Part shown: positions 54,018-62,533 of the stretch, piece by piece | Position numbering within the stretch: the stretch's first letter is position 1 | Layout of the letters: every line of letters starts with the position of its first letter | Origin: Mycobacterium sp. | GTDB taxonomy: Bacteria; Actinomycetota; Actinomycetes; Mycobacteriales; Mycobacteriaceae | Direction of reading: 5' to 3' | Length of the DNA stretch: 64,000 bases | Assembly: GCA_020438845.1 (NCBI GenBank) | Contig: JAGQTV010000111.1 | Location: forward strand, 1 to 64,000 | Notes under the pieces: model-generated | What the model was told of the DNA's origin: nothing | Database searches by the model: none | What the model saw: the letters and a program-made list of their open reading frames with translations, nothing else | Made by a program: the position numbers and the translations under genes

Positions 54018-54353
54018 ATGGTGGCGAGCCACAACGGGGCGTGCAGACTGGGTGCTGTACTCGCGAGTTGTGTCGCAGCGTTAGCGCTTTCCGCCCAAGT
54101 TGCGAGAGCCGATCCGCCTGAGGATCCACACAAGCCCGACATGACGAAGGGCTACTGCCCGGGCGGTCGATGGGGTTGGGGCAATCTGGCCGTGTGTGAC
54201 GGCGAAAAGTATCCCGACGGATCGTTCTGGCACCAGTGGATGAAATCTTGGATGACCGGTCCGCAGTTCTACTACGACTGCGTCGGCGGTGACGAACCGC
54301 TTCCCGGGCCGCCACCCCCCGGTGGCTGTGACGGGGCCATTCCTAATAACTGA
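54018..54353 (+). CDS. conserved small secreted protein
   Basis: A 111-residue exported protein with a signal peptide (LGAVLASCVAALALSAQVAR, cut near ARADP) and a mature part of about 75 residues containing KGYCPGGRWGWGNLAVCDGE, YPDGSFWHQWMKSWMTGPQF and a Pro/Gly-rich end. Four cysteines are present in the mature part (YCPG, VCDG, DCVGG, GGCDG), probably in two disulfides. This pattern recurs in many mycobacterial secreted proteins of unknown role. GCGAGGGGG lies before the ATG at 54018. A longer frame from 53853 is unlikely, because the signal peptide starts here. Confidence 0.82.
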   Translation: MVASHNGACRLGAVLASCVAALALSAQVARADPPEDPHKPDMTKGYCPGGRWGWGNLAVCDGEKYPDGSFWHQWMKSWMTGPQFYYDCVGGDEPLPGPPPPGGCDGAIPNN

Positions 54354-54395
54354 AGGCCGGCTCAGAATCAGTCGCGGGATGAGAATGGCCTTCAG
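54350..54395 (+). terminator. inverted repeat after the secreted protein gene
   Basis: CTGAAGGCC (54350-54358, overlapping the stop codon) and GGCCTTCAG (54387-54395) are perfect 9-base arms with a 28-base loop. This could be a weak terminator or a hairpin in the 3' untranslated region; the long loop and the lack of a U run make the call tentative. Confidence 0.35.
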
Positions 54396-54682
54396 CCGAG
54401 ACGAGACCTCGTGGCCCCGACGGTGGAGGCCGTATCGGTAGGGCGATCGACCGGTGGCGTCCGAATCGGGTGTGTCTGGCCGAGCCTTGCACGATTGTAG
54501 GCAATAGTGCTGCAGGACAACCACTTTGAATCCAAAAACGAAGCCTGCGCGCCGCCTTAGGTGACGTGCTTAACACGTGTGATGCCGACAACAAAGCCTT
54601 CCGGCTGTGACAAGGGTTTCAGTATTCTTGACCCAGCGGATCAACCGAAAACGCATATCCGCGAAGGATTTCAGGAGGAATC
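54354..54682. other. 329-base gap before the 95-residue secreted protein
   Basis: Apart from the inverted repeat at its left end, no gene is visible in this gap on either strand. The right end carries AGGAGGAATC just before the ATG at 54683. A promoter must lie here, but no clear pair of -35/-10 boxes was found by eye. Confidence 0.5.
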
Positions 54683-54970
54683 ATGAAGACAGCATCGGCT
54701 TTCATCGGAGCAGCAGTGGTCGCCGCGTCGCTGGCTTTGGCAGCCCCCGCCGCCGCGAGCCCGGCACCGACGCCAGGGTTGTCCGATGCCGTCTCCACCG
54801 CCGCCGCGGCCCCCGGTGTAATCGCATCCAATGCGCCCAAGAGCACGCTATCGGTCCAAGATGCCGACCACGGATCACGCATCGGCACCGTCACCGCCGG
54901 CGGCTTCTACAGCAAGCCGGCCATCGACGGCACGACCACACAGTCGGCATTCTTCAAGCCTGCTATGTAG
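54683..54970 (+). CDS. small secreted protein, 95 residues
   Basis: A 95-residue protein with a signal peptide (SAFIGAAVVAASLALAAPAA, cut near AAASP) and a short mature chain rich in Ala, Thr and Ser, ending VTAGGFYSKPAIDGTTTQSA then FFKPAM. There are no cysteines in the mature chain. I do not recognise the family. AGGAGG is optimally placed before the ATG, so the protein is probably well translated. A stem-loop follows the stop after four bases. Confidence 0.72.
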   Translation: MKTASAFIGAAVVAASLALAAPAAASPAPTPGLSDAVSTAAAAPGVIASNAPKSTLSVQDADHGSRIGTVTAGGFYSKPAIDGTTTQSAFFKPAM

Positions 54971-55407
54971 TCGCCTCTGGGCGGAGTCGACGGCCCAGAG
55001 CGCCGAGCAATCTACGACGGCCACGTCGACCCCTCGCCACGCCGATTCTCCCCTCTCGACGCCGAGTCAGTATCGGCCGTGCCAGTTGGGCGCGATGTCT
55101 CCGACATCGGGAACGTGACCCCGGTTCGGTAATTAGGACGCGAATCGCGCTTCAGGATGCTGGCTCGGCGTTCCTGTACAAGAAACCTCTCATAGGTGCG
55201 GCTGTTGGTCGCGCACCTGCGGCTGATCAGCGGCGAGCGGATCACCACTCTTGGAACTGGATCAGTCGTTGCGCGTCACACCCTCGTCTCGATGGGCGAT
55301 CTGAAGGCACTACTGGGTCCGGGCTGTCTGGGCTAGATCGGACCGGTCGTGGAGGCCACTCGATCCCAATTCCCGTGTAGTGGCTGTGCCGCTGCAAGGG
55401 TATCTTC
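54971..55407. other. 437-base gap with hairpin; no firm gene
   Basis: After the hairpin at 54975-55000 only a weak 46-codon plus-strand frame (GTG 55196 to TAG 55336, reading [20 protein letters not shown] at its start) looks slightly coding; it lacks a ribosome site. The right end is likely the GAF gene promoter. Confidence 0.45.
54975..55000 (+). terminator. tail-less hairpin after the 95-residue protein gene
   Basis: CTCTGGGC (54975-54982) and GCCCAGAG (54993-55000) form a perfect 8-base GC-rich stem with a 10-base loop, four bases after the stop. No U tract follows, as is usual for mycobacterial terminator-like hairpins. Confidence 0.5.
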
Positions 55408-56181
55408 GTGTGCGTGACCGCACCGAGTGGGCCGGATTCCGCAGCGTACGAGCAGGATGCGGACGATCCGGACAAAGACGACTTGGGGCACGTCGACAAT
55501 TTGGCCTCCCGGCGGTTGATCGCAACAGCCGTCGGGGTCGGCAGCCCCGAGGTCCGGGCGCTGGCCGACTGGCTCATCGCCAACGGCAAAATGCTCGAAG
55601 CGATCCTGAACGCGAGCCTGTCCAATCCGGATCGGCTCAGGGCGGTGCGCGATACCGGACTTCTGGATGGCGCACCGCATGCAGCGATCGAGAATATCGC
55701 TCAGATGACCGCTGAGGCTATCGGTACACCTTTCGCATCAGTGACCCTCGTGCTCGACGACCGGCAGATCGTCGTGGGATGCAACAAGGACGAGGCGGAG
55801 TACCCGAGGTCTCGCTCCCTGGACATGTCGCTGTCGAAGTTCATCGTGGTCAGCGGGGAGCCCCTGATAGTCAATGACGTCACCCTGCATCCGCTGCTGG
55901 CCGACCACCCCGCCGTGCGGGCCGGAGTACTTCGCGCGTTTGCCGGCATCCCTCTGGTGGACGGCCGCGGCCGCGTCGTCGGAACCGTATCGGTCTGGGA
56001 CGACGATCGCCACTACTGGACGATCGGCCAGATCCAGCTTCTCAACGACCTTACCGACGTGACCTCCGCCTCCATCTTCGGTGAGTCCGCTTTCATCCCT
56101 CCGGCCGACTCCGGTCCTTCCGCGAGTCGGGCTCCCGGAAAAATCAAGCGGTTCGTGGCGCGATGGCGGCCAGGGGTCTAG
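55408..56181 (+). CDS. GAF domain protein
   Basis: A 257-residue soluble protein. Residues ~70-210 form a GAF sensory domain: HAAIENIAQMTAEAIGTPFA, SVTLVLDDRQIVVG, then GIPLVDGRGRVVGTVSVWDD. The N-terminus is acidic and polar, and the C-terminus is a basic tail (KIKRFVARWRPG). Stand-alone GAF proteins of this type bind small ligands or sense redox; no output domain is present. It starts at GTG 55408 (or GTG 55414). It lies upstream of the sugar transferase region on the same strand but is not clearly co-transcribed. Confidence 0.82.
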   Translation: MCVTAPSGPDSAAYEQDADDPDKDDLGHVDNLASRRLIATAVGVGSPEVRALADWLIANGKMLEAILNASLSNPDRLRAVRDTGLLDGAPHAAIENIAQMTAEAIGTPFASVTLVLDDRQIVVGCNKDEAEYPRSRSLDMSLSKFIVVSGEPLIVNDVTLHPLLADHPAVRAGVLRAFAGIPLVDGRGRVVGTVSVWDDDRHYWTIGQIQLLNDLTDVTSASIFGESAFIPPADSGPSASRAPGKIKRFVARWRPGV

Positions 56182-56294
56182 TTCCGATTCAGGCCCAATG
56201 TTTCAGTTGCTGTCTTGTTCTGGATTTCATACGTTTGCCACCGTTCAACCATTCGTTACTGGCAGGTGGCTGGTTCGCGAAGGGAGGTTCTCAG

Positions 56295-56435
56295 ATGGCC
56301 GTCCTCGATTCGTCGAAGGTGGGCCGACGTTGCCGATACCGTCGTGGGCGGCAGCCCGAGGGTCTCCAGATCGAGCTTCCGGGGGAACCCTCTTTTGCAT
56401 TGGCTCGGATCAGTGATCGCACGCAAGGCCCATAA
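56295..56435 (+). CDS. 46-codon frame with strong ribosome site, leader or frameshifted transferase start
   Basis: AGGGAGG at 56281-56287 stands 7 bases before the ATG at 56295, the best initiation signal in the area. The frame encodes 46 residues (begins MAVLDSSKVGRRCRYR) and ends in TAA at 56435. The transferase frame, one base ahead, reads WADVADTVVGGSPRVSRSSF across the same stretch and looks more like protein. So either a short leader peptide is made, or the true transferase begins at this ATG and a one-base change has split it. Confidence 0.4.
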   Translation: MAVLDSSKVGRRCRYRRGRQPEGLQIELPGEPSFALARISDRTQGP

Positions 56436-57924
56436 CGTCGGCGAAAGGAGATTCACCGTCGACGAGCACCCGGCGCTGCCTCTTCCGGACGGGCCGGTGC
56501 CCGACGGACGAAACACGTTCTCCCATCTGATCCGGATGGATCCGCTGAGCACGATCGTGACGATCTCCATCGATGTCTTCTCAGCCACCGTCGCAACCGC
56601 CGTGGGGATTGCATGGGCATCGAGGGCCCAGGACAGCATCCCGCCGATCTGGCTGAGCGCGTTCTACGTACCGGTCGTCATCGGGCTTCTCGCAACACGG
56701 CAAGCGTACCGCCGCCGCCTCAACCGGAGCTTTCTCGACGAGGTCGGCCCGATCGAGACGACGGTGGCGCTCGCGTCGATGATGCTGCTCAGCACGATGC
56801 CGTTCTTCGATGGACCCGGGGACGACGGGGGTGCCGTGCTCAAAATCTGGATCTGCGCGGCTGTCCTGATGCTACTTGGCCGGATGATTCGTGCCGCCAT
56901 CCAGCGCAGCCTTCGGCGCCAGCACCATCTGGTGGCACCGACCCTGATCGTCGGCAATGGAGACCTCGCCAACAAGATCATCTGGCGCCTGCGGTCGTCG
57001 CCGGAGTACGGGCTCGATCCGATCGGCCTTGTCCATGCCGAGCCACCGTGGACCGGCTTCACCGGCCGCGGCCAGACACCCAGCATCGACTACCTCGGCG
57101 GCCCGGACGCCATCGAGCAAATCATCACCGATACCGGTGCCGAGTGCATAGTCATCGCTTTTTCCCGCACAAGCGACGAAGTACTCGCCCGGGTGGTCCG
57201 TATTGCCCATCAGCACGGGCTGCGGGTATGGGTGGTGCCCCGGATGTTCGACGTCGTCGGTGAACGCGCCCAGATCGAACACGTGGGGGGGCTGCCGCTG
57301 CTCGCCTTGCGGCACACCGATCCGCGGGGCTGGCAGTTCGCAATCAAACACCTCCTCGACAGATCCCTAGCAGCGATCGGCCTACTGCTGACCTCCCCGA
57401 TCTTCCTGACCCTGATGGCGTTGGTCCGGCTCAGTTCACCCGGCCCGATCTTCTTCCGCCAGCCACGGGTCGGACGCGACAGCCGCGTCTTCGACTGCCT
57501 GAAGTTCCGCACGATGCGCGAGGCGACCCAGTCGACAGCCGAATTCAGCCTCAAGGATGGCGCAGCGCCCGGCGGCGTTGAGGGCGTCGACCGGCGCACG
57601 ACGATCGGCAAGTTCCTGAGGTCGACATCGTTGGACGAGCTGCCCCAGTTGATCAATGTCGTCAAGGGCGAGATGAGCCTGGTGGGTCCGCGGCCCGAAC
57701 GGCCGGAATTCGTGACCCTATTCGAGGCGCAGATCCGCCGCTACGGCGAACGGCATCGGGTCAAGTCCGGTATGACCGGATTTGCGCAGGTACACGGACT
57801 GCGCGGTCAGTCCTCGATCGCCGACCGCGCAGAATGGGACAACTACTACATCGAGAACTGGTCCCTTGCGCTCGACCTCAAGATTCTCGCGATGACCGTG
57901 CCCGCCATGTTCAGGGGCGAATAA
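56413..57924 (+). CDS. initiating sugar transferase (WcaJ/ExoY-like)
   Basis: A polyprenyl-phosphate sugar-1-phosphate transferase, about 503 residues from the provisional GTG at 56413. Four hydrophobic segments lie in the N-terminal third (e.g. STIVTISIDVFSATVATAVG), then a nucleotide-binding-like domain (LIVGNGDLANKIIWRLRSSP), a fifth helix, and the catalytic domain with FDCLKFRTMR, DELPQLINVVKGEMSLVGPR and VKSGMTGFAQVHGLRGQ. It starts exopolysaccharide or glycolipid assembly. No other glycan genes lie nearby. The start is uncertain: the frame remains open to 56215, and the best ribosome site belongs to another frame. Confidence 0.85.
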   Translation: MIARKAHNVGERRFTVDEHPALPLPDGPVPDGRNTFSHLIRMDPLSTIVTISIDVFSATVATAVGIAWASRAQDSIPPIWLSAFYVPVVIGLLATRQAYRRRLNRSFLDEVGPIETTVALASMMLLSTMPFFDGPGDDGGAVLKIWICAAVLMLLGRMIRAAIQRSLRRQHHLVAPTLIVGNGDLANKIIWRLRSSPEYGLDPIGLVHAEPPWTGFTGRGQTPSIDYLGGPDAIEQIITDTGAECIVIAFSRTSDEVLARVVRIAHQHGLRVWVVPRMFDVVGERAQIEHVGGLPLLALRHTDPRGWQFAIKHLLDRSLAAIGLLLTSPIFLTLMALVRLSSPGPIFFRQPRVGRDSRVFDCLKFRTMREATQSTAEFSLKDGAAPGGVEGVDRRTTIGKFLRSTSLDELPQLINVVKGEMSLVGPRPERPEFVTLFEAQIRRYGERHRVKSGMTGFAQVHGLRGQSSIADRAEWDNYYIENWSLALDLKILAMTVPAMFRGE

Positions 57925-58021
57925 GCCGGCGATGACAACGGCGGCAGCTCAGCGAGGATGAACTGCGGGCCGGCGCCGCGCCCTGGCCGACAAAGCCTTC
58001 GGCACGATCATCGAATCACTA

Positions 58022-60148
58022 CTACGAATCGATCTGAGTCACCCCTGGGGGGGCGCCTTTCACGGTGGATTTCGTACGCTTCTCCGCCCGCACCTTTCTG
58101 CCGTTTCGGGTGAATCCGGCCGGGGACACGGTCGCCGAGATCAGCATGTCCTCGCCGGCGACGAAGGGGTGGAATGCGAGGCCGGCACCGCCGCGGCCCT
58201 TGACCGGTATGTCGTTGCAGGCGGTCACTTTCCAGCCTTTCGCCGACACCGACAGGATCGCCTCGGCGTCCACGCCTGTGATCGGCAGCGCGGCGATCAC
58301 CTCGTCACCGACCTGGGCCAGACGAACGCCGGCCACGCCGTTGCCGGCAGCCCCCTGCGGGTTGACGGTCGCCGGGTCGATGCGCAGCACCTTCCCGCGG
58401 CGGGTGACCAGCGCAAGGTGCGCTTGCGGCGGCAGCACCCCCGAGCAGAGCAGGCCGGTGATGTCGGGGGCTATCGGCACGTCGCGAATACGGGTCGGCA
58501 GCCCGGCCCCGGTAGTGAACTTCACCCGGCCGTCGATCCAGACGGCCCAGCCGAGTCCGCGGGAGAGCAGTTCGCCGTGGCTGTCGGAGAGCACCCCACG
58601 GTGATCGAGCTTCCACGCCGGGTTGGGCTTTCTTTCGCGCGGGGTTTCAGAATCCGCGCCGCCGACTGGGGCGGCCTCGAAATCGAGCACGGTGCGCCTG
58701 TCGAACTCGGGGCTGTCGAAAAGCTTGGCGGTGGCAACCAGTTCGGCGTCGATCACTGCCCGGCGCGCTTCCGGGGAGGCGACCAGCTCGGTCAGTTCGG
58801 CGAATTCGGCGTCGAGTTTGTCGGCTTCGGCGCGCAACTCGATCACATCGAGTCGGGTCAGCCGGCGCAATTGCAGTGCCAGCACGTAATCGGCTTGCAC
58901 CTCGTCGATCCCGAAGCGGGCGCACAGCCCGGCACGGGCCTCATCGACGGTGTCGCTACCTCGGATCACCGCGACCGCGGCGTCGATGTCGATGTGGACC
59001 AGCAGCAGACCCGCCACCACGTGGCGGCGGGCGGTAACCTTCTCCAGCCTGTGCTCGCTGCGGCGCACCACAACAGAGTCGCGAAGGGACAGGAAGGAGG
59101 CGATCAGCTCGCGCACCGACCACCAGCGCGGGATCCGGTCGGCATCCAGGGCCACCAAGCTGGCGGCGAATGTCGATTCCAGTGGGGTCAGCGCCAGCAG
59201 GGACGTGCGGACCTGGTTCGGGTCGTGGCCGCGTTTGGTGCTGACGACGATGCGCAGTCCGTTGCGGCGGTCGGTGAGGTCGGACATGTCGACCACACCG
59301 GGCAGGTCCCCGCCGTCGACCAACGATCGGATACGTTCCTGCACAGTCGAACTCGCCACCCCGGGTGGTAGTTGGGTGATGACCACAGTGCGGCCGTCGA
59401 CCTCGACGCGGCCGCGCACGGTGAACGAGCCCTTTCCGGTAGTGACGTAGTCGCGCAGCCCCGTTGAGCCGACCACCGAGCCACCGCTACCCCAGTCGGG
59501 TCCGGGCAGCAACTCCATCAATGCGTCGTCGGAGAGGCTCGGGTCAGCCAGCAAAGCCCGACAGGCGGCCATCACTTCGCGGGGGTTGTGTGCGGGCACT
59601 TTGGTGGCCCAGCCTTCGGCGATACCGACTGCGCCGTTGCACAGCAGGACCGGGAACCGGGCGGGCAGCACCACGGGCTCGACCCATTCGCCGTCGAAGG
59701 TGTCCACCATCGGTACGGCGTGGTCGGCCAGTTCGGCGGTCAGCGCCGCTCCGGCCGGCGACAAACGCATCTCGGTGTAGCGGTCCGCGGCAGGAATGTC
59801 GCCCTGGATTCGGGGGAAGGCCCCCTGTCCGTCGATGATCTTCACTCGTTGGAAGTCTGCGGCGAGCAGCGCTGCCGCCCCGTACATCGACGTTCCACCG
59901 TGGGGGTGCAGGTTGCCGGTGACCGCCGAGCATACTTTCGAGGATTTCTGAGGCTTGTTGCCGGGCAACAGGTTCAAGGCGTGCATTTGGTAGAGCAGCC
60001 GCCGCTGGCCGGGTTTGAGCCCGTCGAAGGCCGAGGGGATGGCGCGGTCGGAGACCGAGTAGAGAGCGAAGACCAGCTGGTAACGGTTCCAGTAGTCCTC
60101 GGCGGTGAGGTCGTGGATCAGCTCGGGGTTCTGCTCGATGACGGCCAT
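58022..60148 (-). CDS. GyrA/ParC-like topoisomerase subunit (TopoM type)
   Basis: A 708-residue breakage-and-rejoining subunit of a type IIA topoisomerase. The catalytic tyrosine is Tyr124 in AADRYTEMRLSPAG; HPHGGTSMYGAA is the preceding conserved loop. The C-terminal beta domain is short compared with gyrase A, and no GyrA box for wrapping is evident. It is downstream of the GyrB-like gene (12-base gap) and pairs with it. The layout and size match the second type II enzyme, TopoM, described in M. smegmatis; it is additional to the main gyrase and is absent from M. tuberculosis. Confidence 0.88.
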   Translation of the reverse strand: MAVIEQNPELIHDLTAEDYWNRYQLVFALYSVSDRAIPSAFDGLKPGQRRLLYQMHALNLLPGNKPQKSSKVCSAVTGNLHPHGGTSMYGAAALLAADFQRVKIIDGQGAFPRIQGDIPAADRYTEMRLSPAGAALTAELADHAVPMVDTFDGEWVEPVVLPARFPVLLCNGAVGIAEGWATKVPAHNPREVMAACRALLADPSLSDDALMELLPGPDWGSGGSVVGSTGLRDYVTTGKGSFTVRGRVEVDGRTVVITQLPPGVASSTVQERIRSLVDGGDLPGVVDMSDLTDRRNGLRIVVSTKRGHDPNQVRTSLLALTPLESTFAASLVALDADRIPRWWSVRELIASFLSLRDSVVVRRSEHRLEKVTARRHVVAGLLLVHIDIDAAVAVIRGSDTVDEARAGLCARFGIDEVQADYVLALQLRRLTRLDVIELRAEADKLDAEFAELTELVASPEARRAVIDAELVATAKLFDSPEFDRRTVLDFEAAPVGGADSETPRERKPNPAWKLDHRGVLSDSHGELLSRGLGWAVWIDGRVKFTTGAGLPTRIRDVPIAPDITGLLCSGVLPPQAHLALVTRRGKVLRIDPATVNPQGAAGNGVAGVRLAQVGDEVIAALPITGVDAEAILSVSAKGWKVTACNDIPVKGRGGAGLAFHPFVAGEDMLISATVSPAGFTRNGRKVRAEKRTKSTVKGAPPGVTQIDS

Positions 60149-60160
60149 GGTCGAAAGCTC

Positions 60161-62194
60161 CTAGTTGAGGTCGAGGCTGGCGGTATCGATCCGGGCGGCC
60201 GCCGCAGCCATCCAGTCGCGGCGACCCTCCGGCGGACCACCGAAGAGCACATGGTGCAGTTCGAGCGCCTTGTCGTCGGGGCTGATGCGGTAGACGGTGC
60301 GCTGAGCAGGGTCGAGCACGGTGGCCCAGAAGTCGTCGGCGTTCATCTCGCCCAGGCCCTTGTTGCGCTGGACCTCGACTTTTCGTTTGGAGGTTTCGCG
60401 CAGTCGGGCGATGGCTTCGTCGCGTTCGGCCTCGTCCTGACAGTAGATGCGGGTTTCGGGGTCATAGACGACGAATAGAGGCGGCAGCGTGACGTAGACC
60501 AGACCGGCAGCGACCAGTGGCCGGTAGAAGTCGAGGAACATCGAGATCAGGCTGGAGTTGATGTTTCCGCCATCGGGATCGGCGTCCGAGCAGAACAGAA
60601 TCCGGTCATACCGGCTCTTCTCCGGGTCGCACTGATCACGCAGGCCGCAGCCCAGGATGCGGTCGATCGCATCGAACTCCTCTTTGGTGCGGGCCTTGGC
60701 GGCCGTCCAGCCGAAGGTGTTGGGGGGCTTGCCCTTCAGCGGGAAAGCAGCCTGGAACTCGGCGTTACGGGCGGCGCGGACGGTAGCCAGCGCAGAGTCG
60801 CCTTCGCAGATGAACAACTCGGCTCCACTGCCACGGCCGGACACTCTGGACGGCAACAACTTGGGCGGCAGCGACAGGTTGGTTCCCAGCCCCTTGGCCT
60901 TCGATGCCGCCCGTGAGCGTTCCTTGGCCCCTTCGGCGCTCCGGCGGGCCCGCGCCATCTCGAGGGCCAGCTTCGACCAGGTGGCGATCGCGGGGGAGTG
61001 GGCGGGGTTGGCCGCCCACACCGTGACCGCGCGCGCCACGTCGGGGGCCATCGCCAGGTTCAGCGACCGCGACGACACCGTGGTCTTGGCCTGGGAGTCC
61101 CACGAGACGTCAGGGGCGCGGGTATCGACGGCGAAGGCAGTGACGGCCGCGAAATCTTGTGCCTCGGGTCCGTTCTCGCCCTTGGCCAGTCCCAGGTCGC
61201 GGATCCGGGAGGCGCGTTCGGCCAGGGCTTCGGACAGCCCCTTCACCGCCGCCGACAGATGCGACCCCCCACCGGGGGTGCGCACGGTGTTGCAGAAGGC
61301 TGCGACGGTCGCCGGCTCGGCCGGACCGGCGGCCAGCGACCATCGCATCGGTGTAGGGCCTCGTCCGGTCGTGTAGGTTCCCTCGCCCTCGACCAGGAGC
61401 TGAAATTCCGGCTGCGGGTTGCCGGCAGTGGCGCACATCAACTCCAGCAACGCGTCGGTGCCCCACGGTCCGTCGAAGGGCTGGGTCAGCGCCTCGGGAA
61501 CGTCCCCGGCCGGCCACCCCTCGTCAATCACCCGAAGCCGCACGCCGGGGCACATCCGCGCCGAGGCGTGTGCGCGCAGCAGCACCTCGCTCATGTCGAT
61601 CACCGAGTCGGGAGCTACCCGCGGGTCGAACAGAATCCGCACCGAGGTGCCATGAGCGTGCCGGTCGCGATTAGCGGTTCCCCGTAGCTTTTGCGTGTCA
61701 TCCCTGGTGAATTCGGCGTCGGGGTCGAAATCGGTTCCGGCGAAGACGCCCGGGTAGCCGCGGCCGAAACACTGCGTAAAGGCTTTGCCGCCGCGGCGCA
61801 CGGTGACGTCGGTGCGCGCTGAGATGAACACCGCTGCGGCGGCGCCGATCCCGTTCAGCCCGGCCCCGGTCGCGGCGGCGTCTGCGTGGGCGGAGAACTT
61901 CCCACCGGCACGTGCGGTGCCCAGCGTCTTGACGATCCCGTTCTTGCCAGTGACAGGGTCGGAGTCCACTGGCAGGCCGCGCCCGTCGTCGGAGACCGTC
62001 ACAGAGCCGTCGGCGTGCAGCACGATCGTCACCGTCGAACCGCCGTGGGAGGGGACCGCCACCTCCTCGATGGCGTTGTCGACAAGCTCCCGCAGAGCTG
62101 TGTTGCGCACGTCCTGGCCGAGGTTCACCGCGGGGCGCAGCCGCGTGTGCTGGACGTCGTCGAGTTCGGTGATGTCGGCGGCGGTGTAGCTCAC
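60161..62194 (-). CDS. GyrB/ParE-like topoisomerase subunit (TopoM type)
   Basis: A 677-residue ATPase/TOPRIM subunit. The GHKL ATP site shows ELVDNAIEEV (catalytic Glu36, Mg-binding Asn40), VSDDGRGLP and TGAGLNGIGAAAAVF. The TOPRIM domain has ELFICEGDSALATVRAARN and LFCSDADPDGGNINS. Family-typical QRNKGLGEMNADDFW occurs near the C-terminus. It is the ATPase partner of the GyrA-like gene 12 bases downstream. The chromosome's main gyrBA lies elsewhere. Divergent from gnd across a 339-base gap. Confidence 0.88.
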   Translation of the reverse strand: MSYTAADITELDDVQHTRLRPAVNLGQDVRNTALRELVDNAIEEVAVPSHGGSTVTIVLHADGSVTVSDDGRGLPVDSDPVTGKNGIVKTLGTARAGGKFSAHADAAATGAGLNGIGAAAAVFISARTDVTVRRGGKAFTQCFGRGYPGVFAGTDFDPDAEFTRDDTQKLRGTANRDRHAHGTSVRILFDPRVAPDSVIDMSEVLLRAHASARMCPGVRLRVIDEGWPAGDVPEALTQPFDGPWGTDALLELMCATAGNPQPEFQLLVEGEGTYTTGRGPTPMRWSLAAGPAEPATVAAFCNTVRTPGGGSHLSAAVKGLSEALAERASRIRDLGLAKGENGPEAQDFAAVTAFAVDTRAPDVSWDSQAKTTVSSRSLNLAMAPDVARAVTVWAANPAHSPAIATWSKLALEMARARRSAEGAKERSRAASKAKGLGTNLSLPPKLLPSRVSGRGSGAELFICEGDSALATVRAARNAEFQAAFPLKGKPPNTFGWTAAKARTKEEFDAIDRILGCGLRDQCDPEKSRYDRILFCSDADPDGGNINSSLISMFLDFYRPLVAAGLVYVTLPPLFVVYDPETRIYCQDEAERDEAIARLRETSKRKVEVQRNKGLGEMNADDFWATVLDPAQRTVYRISPDDKALELHHVLFGGPPEGRRDWMAAAAARIDTASLDLN

Positions 62195-62533
62195 GCAGGT
62201 CGCCCCTTTCCGGGTGTGGCGATGTTCGTCCCTATCTTCCGAGGAAACACCGCGACGGCGGCGGGCGGCGGTTTCGCCCCCAACGACACGCCGGGCCGGC
62301 GGTTGCCCCGTGGCGACCGGTCGGTTCGACGTGACGGCTACGGCATTCTATCGAACATCTGTGCTAAATGCGCGCAGGCACCGGGATGGTGCGTAGCAGT
62401 CGCGCCACAAATACCCGCGAGTCGGCCACGGTCATCACGTCAATTTGGCGATCCGGGTCGTTCTCCGCGGCCAGCAAAGGAATTTGGTTATATTTTTCGC
62501 GGACCTGGTGGCGGCTGATGGAGGACAGTGACG
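62195..62533. other. 339-base divergent promoter region
   Basis: No gene is seen between the GyrB-like start and gnd. TCGAAC-ATCT-GTGCTA at 62351-62366 matches one half of the mycobacterial LexA box (TCGAAC-N4-GTTCGA) perfectly and the other at four of six bases. GGAGG stands 9 bases before the gnd ATG. An A/T-rich run (TTGGTTATATTTTTC) lies about 40 bases upstream of gnd and may hold its -10. Confidence 0.5.

Noticed and set aside
55196..55336. 46-codon frame in the gap before the GAF gene
   Set aside because: Reads somewhat protein-like but has no ribosome site, no recognised family and follows directly on a stop; possibly a remnant.
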